Shown here: in pieces, positions 1 to 5,197 of the stretch
Numbering within the stretch: position 1 is the stretch's first letter
Layout: each line of letters opens with the position of its first letter
From: CAYGTK01 sp964352775
GTDB lineage: Bacteria > Bacteroidota > Bacteroidia > Chitinophagales > CAIOSU01
DNA length: 5,197 nucleotides
Direction of reading: 5' to 3'
NCBI GenBank assembly: GCA_964352775.1
Contig: CAYGTK010000239.1
Coordinates: 1 to 5,197, forward strand
Position numbers and translations under genes: made by a program
The notes under the pieces: model-generated
Databases searched by the model: none
Told to the model about the DNA's origin: nothing
Seen by the model: only the letters and a program-made list of their open reading frames with translations

Positions 1-402
1 CTCCGGTTCTTCCTCTATCACCTCTTCATCCTCTACAATCTTAGATTCTGGTGGTGGCGGTGGTGGTGGTGGCGGTGGTGCACGTTGAGTTTGTGGTGGC
101 TCCACTTCGAAGTCATCCAAACCTTCCATATCCATAGCTATATAATCGTTCTCTGTTACTTCCTGATATTGGAAATATGCTATAACGGTTAATAGTGTGA
201 TGATAGAACCTACCAACATAAAGGTTGATACAAACTTACTTACATCAGCTTCAGGATATTTTTTTACGAACACCGAATTACTGAGTTCAGTACCCTTATG
301 CTGTGCTACTATGTCTTCTGGCTTTTTTCTGTCGAAGTAAAACTTAGACCCTACTACCGCAAGGATAAGAACGACAATAAAAGCAACTGCTATTAATATC
401 AT
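1..402 (-). CDS. tonB: TonB-family energy transducer, N-terminal part (C-terminus beyond window edge)
   Basis: Partial gene: 134 codons are visible from an ATG at 402-400 and the frame is still open at base 1. Residues 47-53 read KKYPEAD, the motif that in Bacteroidota TonB proteins sits just before the membrane helix. A hydrophobic helix follows (about 57-77), then an acidic segment, ten consecutive prolines (109-118) and an acidic stretch (KIVEDEEVIEEEPE, 121-134), as in the periplasmic linker of the family. The C-terminal domain that would contact TonB boxes of outer-membrane receptors is not visible. By family role it would work with ExbB/ExbD to pass proton motive force to outer-membrane transporters. 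Unusually, residues 2-17 form a second, N-terminal hydrophobic helix. The gene starts 9 nt after the VanZ-like stop, with no Shine-Dalgarno sequence, and is probably co-transcribed with it. The assignment to the TonB family is good; the receptor or system it serves is unknown. Confidence 0.82.
   Translation of the reverse strand, partial: MILIAVAFIVVLILAVVGSKFYFDRKKPEDIVAQHKGTELSNSVFVKKYPEADVSKFVSTFMLVGSIITLLTVIAYFQYQEVTENDYIAMDMEGLDDFEVEPPQTQRAPPPPPPPPPPESKIVEDEEVIEEEPE
49..78 (-). repeat. Trinucleotide run encoding ten prolines in TonB linker
   Basis: Ten consecutive CCA/CCG codons (mostly CCA, with CCG at 58-60 and 73-75 in plus coordinates) encode residues 109-118 of the TonB-like protein. 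Polyproline segments are normal in TonB, where they form a stiff extended rod across the periplasm. As DNA this is a near-perfect GGT repeat on the plus strand. Length change by slippage would stay in frame and only alter the rod length. Confidence 0.9.
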
Positions 403-411
403 AGAATTGAG

Positions 412-783
412 TTAATCGTGGTTAACAAATTTAAATAAAAAGATTCCTAAAACACAACCAAAACCATTAGCTAGAATATCGGCCCACTCAAAGTGCCTGA
501 GAGTGAAAAAATACTCTTGCATTAGCTCGATCATAATACTGTAACACCAGCAGGTAACAGTTACAACTAAGATCCGTTTAAAAGAACGAAGAATTTGTTC
601 TGGGAATTGTTTGTTCAGTGACCAAAGCCACCAGAACACAAGACCCAAATACATTATAGTATGGGCTATTTTATCAAAATGAGGTATTACAGGAACTTTT
701 GGAATATTATTTCCCGGTAATGAAGAAGCTACCATAACGGCTACAGTCCAACCGATAGCTGGTAACCAGTTTAAAGAATACAA
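412..783 (-). CDS. VanZ-like family small integral membrane protein
   Basis: A 123-residue protein with four predicted membrane helices (about residues 5-21, 40-57, 69-86 and 101-119). It carries the family's usual landmarks: SLPGNNIPK after helix 1 (21-29), HFDKIAHTIMY leading into helix 2 (35-45), and a C-terminal block with IELMQ (85-89), R96, D102 and N106 followed by small residues G107, G109 and G113, resembling the VanZ pattern E..Q...R...D...N..G...G. Length is normal for the short single-domain members. The family is named after a teicoplanin-resistance accessory gene, but most members have no known biochemical function and nothing here points to glycopeptide resistance. The start is probably TTG at 783-781, because a TAA lies two codons upstream in frame and the first ATG (735-733, Met17) would cut helix 1. 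The gene begins 3 nt after the gcvH stop and ends 9 nt before the tonB-like start, so it is likely co-expressed with both. Confidence 0.8.
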   Translation of the reverse strand: MYSLNWLPAIGWTVAVMVASSLPGNNIPKVPVIPHFDKIAHTIMYLGLVFWWLWSLNKQFPEQILRSFKRILVVTVTCWCYSIMIELMQEYFFTLRHFEWADILANGFGCVLGIFLFKFVNHD

Positions 784-796
784 TGTTTACGACCCT
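781..796 (-). promoter_or_regulatory. Candidate TTG start and weak ribosome-binding site of the VanZ-like gene
   Basis: Reading the minus strand, the gcvH stop TAA (789-787) is followed by ACA and then TTG (783-781), the only plausible initiation codon that keeps the first membrane helix. A weak Shine-Dalgarno-like AGGG (796-793) lies inside the last gcvH codons, 9 nt before TTG. Because gcvH and the VanZ-like frame are the same frame separated by one stop, terminating ribosomes may re-initiate here. The start choice is an inference from protein length and topology. Confidence 0.45.
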
Positions 797-1167
797 ACCA
801 ATTCCGTATAAGCGGCGCTATCCATCAGGCCATCTAATTCCGAAACATCACTCATTTCTACTTTTATCATCCAACCTTTACCATAGGGGTCTTCATTTAC
901 TGCTTCAGGAGTGTCATCCAACCCTTCGTTCATCTCTATCACCTTGCCCGATATTGGCATAAAAAGATCACTTACGGTTTTTACCGCCTCAACTGTACCG
1001 AAAACCTCGTCTTGAGCAAGATCTTCGTCCATCGTTTCTACATCTATATAAACGATGTCGCCCAACTCACGCTGTGCAAAATCAGTAACACCTATAGTAG
1101 CTACGTTGCCTTCTACTGCAACCCACTCGTGTTCTTTAGTATACTTGAGGTTCTCTGGAAAATTCAT
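787..1167 (-). CDS. gcvH: Glycine cleavage system H protein (lipoyl carrier)
   Basis: A full-length 126-residue H protein. In the glycine cleavage complex it carries the aminomethyl group on a lipoyl-lysine arm between P protein (glycine decarboxylase), T protein (aminomethyltransferase) and L protein (dihydrolipoamide dehydrogenase), in the cytoplasm. Visible hallmarks are YTKEHEWV near the N-terminus (9-16), GVTDFAQRELGDIVYI (26-41), and the lipoylation segment VEAVKTVSDL (59-68) with the predicted modified lysine at K63 (codon 981-979). The C-terminal NEDPYGKGWMIKV (91-103) is also typical. The ATG at 1167-1165 gives the canonical family start. No gcvT or gcvP is adjacent, so the gene is separated from its enzymatic partners, which must be encoded elsewhere if the system is complete. 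It follows sprA by 47 nt. The catalytic residue and overall length look intact, and I see no sign of degeneration. Confidence 0.97.
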   Translation of the reverse strand: MNFPENLKYTKEHEWVAVEGNVATIGVTDFAQRELGDIVYIDVETMDEDLAQDEVFGTVEAVKTVSDLFMPISGKVIEMNEGLDDTPEAVNEDPYGKGWMIKVEMSDVSELDGLMDSAAYTELVGS

Positions 1168-1170
1168 GAT

Positions 1171-1194
1171 GCTTAATTTTCTCCAAAAATAAGC
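1171..1194 (-). promoter_or_regulatory. Inverted repeat with GGAG loop before the gcvH start
   Basis: In the minus-strand transcript GCTTATTTTT (1194-1185) can pair with AAAATTAAGC (1180-1171), giving nine A-U/G-C pairs and one central U-U mismatch around a four-base GGAG loop (1184-1181). The repeat ends 3 nt before the gcvH ATG. The loop is a Shine-Dalgarno-like sequence, 13 nt before the start codon. It lacks the GC-rich stem and trailing U-run of an intrinsic terminator, so a role in translation or mRNA processing is more plausible, but the stem is AU-rich and weak and may be chance. Confidence 0.4.
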
Positions 1195-1214
1195 GAATTT
1201 TCAAACTGCACGAA
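1184..1214 (-). promoter_or_regulatory. gcvH: Candidate Bacteroidota-type promoter upstream of gcvH
   Basis: The minus strand reads TATTTTTG at 1191-1184, a perfect match to the Bacteroidota -7 consensus TAnnTTTG. Nineteen nucleotides upstream is TTCG (1214-1211), one mismatch from the -33 element TTTG, directly after the sprA stop codon. If used, it would give gcvH, the VanZ-like gene and the tonB-like gene a transcript independent of sprA, with a very short leader of roughly 10 nt. AT-rich gaps often contain such a match by chance, and the -7 box overlaps the inverted repeat here. Confidence 0.3.
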
Positions 1215-4200
1215 CTATTGTGTTAATTGGAACCGGATAGTTATCCCAGCCTTAGTACTTGTAATTGGAAATGAGGCTGAAGTAGCTGGTATAGTACGGT
1301 TACGATCGAAGAATAAGCGGATGTTCAATCTGTTATTGATAACATAATCAATTGATGGTGATACCCTGATGGTTTTGTTACCACTAGTAGGTTCCGAAAT
1401 ATCTTGATCAAGCTGGTAGTTAGTCACTACGTTATCTCTAAATGAAACATCTAGTCTGAAATTGATATCATTTTTCAATTCTACTTTCTTACCTTTTATC
1501 TTGATAGGAAGCTTCAAGCCCTTAAGGCGATAGCCCATACCTATAGTGAACTCTGTAGTTCTTGTTTCACTTAAACGATAATCGACAAAACTCATACTGA
1601 GATTACGGGCCTTTTTGTAGTCAAAACGGGTAGTCAAACCAAATTTCCACGTAATATCTACTCCTATTAATGGAGAGAACTGCTCACTCAATACTATTGT
1701 CGGTATTCTACTTTGAGAATAGAAATTTTGATTTAGCGTATCAATACGGGATGGGGCAAAATAGCCGTCACCTTCAAAACTGATCTCACTTAAGAAGTTA
1801 CCAATAGTCATGTTTGAAGAATAACCATGGGTAATGTTCACACTTTGGAAGATCTTATCCAACTTACCTAATTTATGCAACCCGTTATAGGTCAATCGCC
1901 AATTTGGTATAGGTATTGTCTTAAATGGATTGAGTTTTTGCTTATTAGCACTTTTCCCTGTGTAGGCAGCTAAAAAAGCAGGGATCAAAACATCTTGAGA
2001 ATATGGTCCATAACCCTCTCTAAATTCTGTCAATCTAGATTCATTACCATTTTCATCAACAAACAGGAAACCTTGATCAGAGTTAGGGTTTCGAGCACCT
2101 AAGCGTTGTGAAAATGCTGGCCGAAGATCTTCAAACTCAGCAAATAGCGGTGACAACCCGTTATCTAAAGGCTTAGTAAACAAAGTTTTAAGTGCGAAGA
2201 ATGAAACTGAATAGCTACCTGTGGTAATGGCTGATAGGTGTTCAAAATTACCATTCTCGGAAGCTTTCTTAAAAAATTCACTATAGCTAGAACCTTCCTG
2301 TCTAGTTAGGGTAAGGTCTATCCTAAAGTCTTTAAATGGTTCTACAACTGCGCGAACATTCAAGTCCTTGTTTATCGTTTGTGTGAACTGGTAGTTGATA
2401 CTAGTATCAGAAGTTATGAAGCCGTTTGCTGCATACTCATCTAATTTTTCTCTGTTAGGTTGAAACCCAACAATAAAGTCTACTCCAGGTTTGTCAAAGC
2501 CTTCATCTTGGCCTAAGAACCTTGTTTTTGGCAACCACCCTGGCAAAAAGGTAGTGCGGCTTTCGGTATAATTAGCCGATACTCTTTTCAAGGCTATCAA
2601 TGGGCGAATTAGTGGCGATAAGGCAGGGTTTGCAGGATTCTGTACGCGCTTTTTATCTCGTTTCAGCTTCTTTATACGTTGTCTGCTTTGCTTTATACTG
2701 TTCTTTAAAGCTTTTATCTCCGTTTTCTTCGTTTCGCTATCACTTGCTTTTACTTCTTTCAGTTTCTCCTTGTTCTTAGTAATATCATCCTTTACCTTCT
2801 GTATGTCCTTATCTATTTTATCTAGTCGCTTCTTGTTGCTGACTATCTTTTTCTCCCGTTGTTCCTTGGTTTCTTTCTTGGTACGGCTGGTGTTATATGG
2901 TTTTAAGAATTTAGCCTTATCATACAAGCTCTTGAAATTCAGCTCACCATTCAATCGTATATCCTGCGAGTTAGCAATACTGTTACCAAATGGGTTATCA
3001 CCAATTACATTAGTAACAGGGTCTCGGAAAAGAGGTCCTGCTGTCCAAGTATAAGAGGTGCTATAACCTGCACGGAACTGTGTCCAACTGAACATTGGGA
3101 TCTTATTGATAGGTACGTTATAGTTCAATGAAGCGGTATGTGTGTAGCGGGTAGTTCTACCAAAATTCTTAATATTCGTCCAGAGTGAGTCGCGCTTCTC
3201 TTCTGTATCTATACGACCTGGTGGCTCATCTATACGAGCATTGTTAACTGCTGTAAAATCGAAAGTCAATGAGCGGAAAGGGCTATACTTAAATCCATAT
3301 AACCTATCCCAAGTAAAGAACTTGTTATATAGGGGTTCAATTGGAAAGTCTTCTGCACCAATAGGTCGTAATCGTAATTCACCAAATTGCCTATTGAACT
3401 CAGTGCTAAAGCTCAAATTGCTTGGCATGATGTTAAAGTTGAAATCTTTTACGATATCAAACCATTTACTACTACTCTTGATAGCCTTTTTAAATGGTGT
3501 CCAGTATTTTGTTTGTGGAGAGAAATTATAGTTAAATGCCACTTTATTTCTGCTTACAAGGTCACTCTCTATCAATGGATCACTCCTCTCCGTTTGTGTC
3601 CATGCCCAGGTCATTGTGATGTTAGCAGGGTCGTAGAATCTCGGTTTTTCAGGTGAAACTCCAGTTAATCTGACATTGGTAAGGTTCAAACTCCTTATAG
3701 TGGTTCTTGTTTGTACTTGTTGCCTGTATTCCCTCTTTTCATCTCCGACTAGTAGGTCTAGATTATCCTTGGTTTTAATATCAAGATCATATGGGTCAAA
3801 CTGAGGTGTACTGAATGACTGAGAAATACCAGCATAAAATGGCAACTGTAACCCTGCCTTCTTAGGGAAGAACTTACCTAACTGTATAGTTGCAGCAGCA
3901 TCGTATTGCCAAAAATCTTCCCGATAGCGATCAGCGACACCTTGATCTAATTGACCGAAACCTATAGTATGCATTCTAGCACTGAAAACTAAAGTTGCCA
4001 AGTCTGCCAGTTGAGTTTCCATTCTACCTAATGCGGCCCAACCACCGCCTTCATCTAAGCCAACTAAACGCATTTCATTAAACCATATTTCAGCACATTT
4101 TGGCAATCCGTCATCCCTAATATCACTACCCAAGCGTTTAGGGTTCCGAACTCCTAACATTACTCCACGTACCAATCCAATATCTGGATTACCAACTACC

Positions 4201-5197
4201 GTGAGCTTATTACCCTTACCGTCAATTATGGTATATGGAGAAAGTGGACTTGCATTTTCAGCGTTACGAGAACGCTTAGCCTGCACTAAGCTGTCTAATA
4301 ATACATCTAACTCATTTTCTAGCGGCCAAATTAAGGATGGGTCTGTTGTTCCAGCATTGGTTAACGGAGTAACTTGAAGTGGCAACTCATATTCATAGTA
4401 GTTCTCGGTAAAATCTCTACCAATACGCAAGAATAAGGTCAGGTCATTATCATTCAAAATATTTACACCCACTTGCTCCGCATGAACGAACATTTTCAAT
4501 CGCTCGTAAACCCTAAAGTCTAGGTTTATATTCTTAAATACAGCACGAGAATCTCCATCTTCCAGATCACACACCTGAACGGCTAGCGATTGTTCATTCA
4601 ATAGCGCATTACTATTCTGAATATTATTGAAGCTATTCTCCCGCTCAATACCTTCTGGCAAGGTATATGGGAATGGGTCTTTCTCTGAATTCTCTTCTAC
4701 GTTAACTGCTGTTACGTTAAAGAAGGTCTCGTCAAAAGCATCAGCAGGCACATATTCTCCAGGCTGCAACAATGTTTGCTCATAACGTCTCCATTGGTTA
4801 CGTACCAATTCTAAACGAGCAAACCTCAACGTAACAGGCTCACGGAAGTCTGTTAAGTACATACGAATGAATCGAATGGACTTGAAATCTTGAATGTTTC
4901 CGATCTTGTTAGAAAATTCATCAATAGGTACTTTGAACTGATACCATTTAGGTCTTGTATCATCACCTGGAGCTTGGTTTCCTGCTCTGTTAGGAGTTAT
5001 GATATTAGTAATATAGTTCTCCCCCACTTCCATATCGGGTTCCATCTTAATACGATACTGGAAGTAATTCTCATTTTCTTCCACGGTATTATCACGGTTA
5101 AGGTCTTCCGTATTGGGTAAGTTAGTTTGTGCCTCTGAAAGATTTTGCCCAGTGGTTGCAGGCGAGTTTCCCTGCGGGTTATTGAACACCTTGTACC
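1215..5197 (-). CDS. sprA: SprA, T9SS outer-membrane translocon / gliding motility protein, C-terminal part (5' end outside window)
   Basis: The visible 1326 residues (stop TAG at 1217-1215) are roughly the C-terminal half of a protein that is about 2,400 residues long in Flavobacterium. SprA forms a giant single-chain outer-membrane beta-barrel, the conduit through which T9SS cargo such as gliding adhesins and secreted enzymes leaves the cell. Numbering from the valine codon at 5189, recognisable SprA segments are NYFQYRIKMEPDMEVGENYI (about 41-60), IQDFKSIRFIRMYLTDF (about 98-114), EIWFNEMRLVGLDEGGGWAA (about 367-386), ADLATLVFSARMHTIGFG (about 395-412), LPGWLPKTRFLG (about 880-891) and a last strand GITIRFQLTQ ending the chain. 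Alternating aromatic/polar strands throughout fit a barrel. A lysine-rich predicted coiled-coil insertion lies at about 771-848. The frame stays open past the GTG at 5189 to the window edge, so that GTG is an internal valine. No frameshift or internal stop is seen. Confidence 0.95.
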   Translation of the reverse strand, partial: YKVFNNPQGNSPATTGQNLSEAQTNLPNTEDLNRDNTVEENENYFQYRIKMEPDMEVGENYITNIITPNRAGNQAPGDDTRPKWYQFKVPIDEFSNKIGNIQDFKSIRFIRMYLTDFREPVTLRFARLELVRNQWRRYEQTLLQPGEYVPADAFDETFFNVTAVNVEENSEKDPFPYTLPEGIERENSFNNIQNSNALLNEQSLAVQVCDLEDGDSRAVFKNINLDFRVYERLKMFVHAEQVGVNILNDNDLTLFLRIGRDFTENYYEYELPLQVTPLTNAGTTDPSLIWPLENELDVLLDSLVQAKRSRNAENASPLSPYTIIDGKGNKLTVVGNPDIGLVRGVMLGVRNPKRLGSDIRDDGLPKCAEIWFNEMRLVGLDEGGGWAALGRMETQLADLATLVFSARMHTIGFGQLDQGVADRYREDFWQYDAAATIQLGKFFPKKAGLQLPFYAGISQSFSTPQFDPYDLDIKTKDNLDLLVGDEKREYRQQVQTRTTIRSLNLTNVRLTGVSPEKPRFYDPANITMTWAWTQTERSDPLIESDLVSRNKVAFNYNFSPQTKYWTPFKKAIKSSSKWFDIVKDFNFNIMPSNLSFSTEFNRQFGELRLRPIGAEDFPIEPLYNKFFTWDRLYGFKYSPFRSLTFDFTAVNNARIDEPPGRIDTEEKRDSLWTNIKNFGRTTRYTHTASLNYNVPINKIPMFSWTQFRAGYSTSYTWTAGPLFRDPVTNVIGDNPFGNSIANSQDIRLNGELNFKSLYDKAKFLKPYNTSRTKKETKEQREKKIVSNKKRLDKIDKDIQKVKDDITKNKEKLKEVKASDSETKKTEIKALKNSIKQSRQRIKKLKRDKKRVQNPANPALSPLIRPLIALKRVSANYTESRTTFLPGWLPKTRFLGQDEGFDKPGVDFIVGFQPNREKLDEYAANGFITSDTSINYQFTQTINKDLNVRAVVEPFKDFRIDLTLTRQEGSSYSEFFKKASENGNFEHLSAITTGSYSVSFFALKTLFTKPLDNGLSPLFAEFEDLRPAFSQRLGARNPNSDQGFLFVDENGNESRLTEFREGYGPYSQDVLIPAFLAAYTGKSANKQKLNPFKTIPIPNWRLTYNGLHKLGKLDKIFQSVNITHGYSSNMTIGNFLSEISFEGDGYFAPSRIDTLNQNFYSQSRIPTIVLSEQFSPLIGVDITWKFGLTTRFDYKKARNLSMSFVDYRLSETRTTEFTIGMGYRLKGLKLPIKIKGKKVELKNDINFRLDVSFRDNVVTNYQLDQDISEPTSGNKTIRVSPSIDYVINNRLNIRLFFDRNRTIPATSASFPITSTKAGITIRFQLTQ
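2640..2882 (-). other. sprA: Lysine-rich coiled-coil hairpin insertion within SprA
   Basis: About 80 residues, from TKKETKEQREKK to KRDKKRVQ, interrupt the strand-rich barrel sequence. A first helix shows a regular a/d pattern (I, L, I, I, V, I, L, V at heptad positions through RLDKIDKDIQKVKDDI and KLKEV). A short polar ASDSETKK break follows, then a second helix with I, L, I, I, L spacing (EIKALKNSIKQSRQRIKKL). This predicts an antiparallel helical hairpin with a very basic surface. It sits after LYDKAKFLKPYNTSR and before IRPLIALKRVSANY. SprA proteins usually have a variable basic linker around this point, but the heptad regularity is notable. A periplasmic location is an inference: the segment follows a strand and short helix, while the next strand leads to the likely surface loop LPGWLPKT. 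Confidence 0.75.

Noticed and set aside
49..78. Phase-variable microsatellite
   Set aside because: The repeat unit is three bases in a coding frame, so length change cannot switch the gene off, and polyproline runs are a normal part of TonB linkers.
412..783. Glycopeptide (teicoplanin) resistance gene
   Set aside because: Only the VanZ-like fold motifs are present. There are no vanA/vanB-type ligase, dehydrogenase or sensor genes nearby, and the family is widespread with no link to resistance in most bacteria.
1168..1214. Rho-independent terminator between sprA and gcvH
   Set aside because: The inverted repeat is AU-rich with a mismatch, and in the direction of transcription it is followed by the gcvH start codon, not a U-run.
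2640..2882. Foreign insertion or frameshifted segment in sprA
   Set aside because: The reading frame is continuous through it, there are no flanking direct repeats or mobile-element ends, and the heptad pattern shows selection as protein; a variable linker at this point is expected for the family.
2770..3656. Plus-strand open frames at 2770-3054, 3241-3531 and 3387-3656
   Set aside because: They lie entirely inside the well-supported sprA frame on the opposite strand, overlap each other, and their translations show no recognisable domain; the first is the reverse image of the lysine-rich coiled coil.
4890..5120. Plus-strand open frame of 76 codons
   Set aside because: It lies antisense inside a conserved SprA segment and its hydrophobic, unpatterned translation has no family resemblance.
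5187..5189. GTG at the upstream end of the long minus-strand frame as a start codon
   Set aside because: The frame stays open to the window edge (TAC and AAG codons precede it), and SprA homologues are about twice this length, so this is an internal valine of a gene cut by the window.

Overview
This AT-rich window comes from a bacterium of the phylum Bacteroidota. The main evidence is a very long open frame that matches SprA (Sov in Porphyromonas), the outer-membrane translocon of the type IX secretion system (T9SS), which is known essentially only from this phylum. The TonB-type N-terminus with a KKYPEAD motif and a polyproline linker agrees with this, as do the gene starts, which lack good Shine-Dalgarno sequences. 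A gliding or T9SS-bearing lineage (Flavobacteriia, Cytophagia or relatives) is likely, but I cannot resolve the class from sequence alone.

All recognisable genes lie on the minus strand, so transcription runs from high to low coordinates. First comes the C-terminal part of sprA (5197 down to 1215; the 5' part lies outside the window). After a 47-nt gap comes gcvH (1167-787), the lipoyl carrier of the glycine cleavage system. Three nucleotides later a small VanZ-like four-helix membrane protein begins (783-412), probably at a TTG codon. Nine nucleotides after its stop a TonB-like energy transducer begins (402 to the window edge; its C-terminal domain is missing). No stretch longer than 47 nt is non-coding, and I see no RNA genes, mobile elements or CRISPR arrays.

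The tight spacing suggests one operon or overlapping transcription units. From memory, the order sprA-gcvH-vanZ-like-tonB recurs in other Bacteroidota, so this looks like a core chromosomal region rather than an accessory island. The genes do not form an obvious pathway. SprA exports T9SS cargo across the outer membrane, TonB couples proton motive force to outer-membrane machines, and GcvH belongs to one-carbon metabolism.

The points most worth a second look are: an ~80-residue lysine-rich predicted coiled-coil hairpin inserted in the SprA barrel region; an extra N-terminal membrane helix on the TonB protein; an inverted repeat that places GGAG in its loop just before the gcvH start; and the TTG start of the VanZ-like gene, in frame with the gcvH stop.
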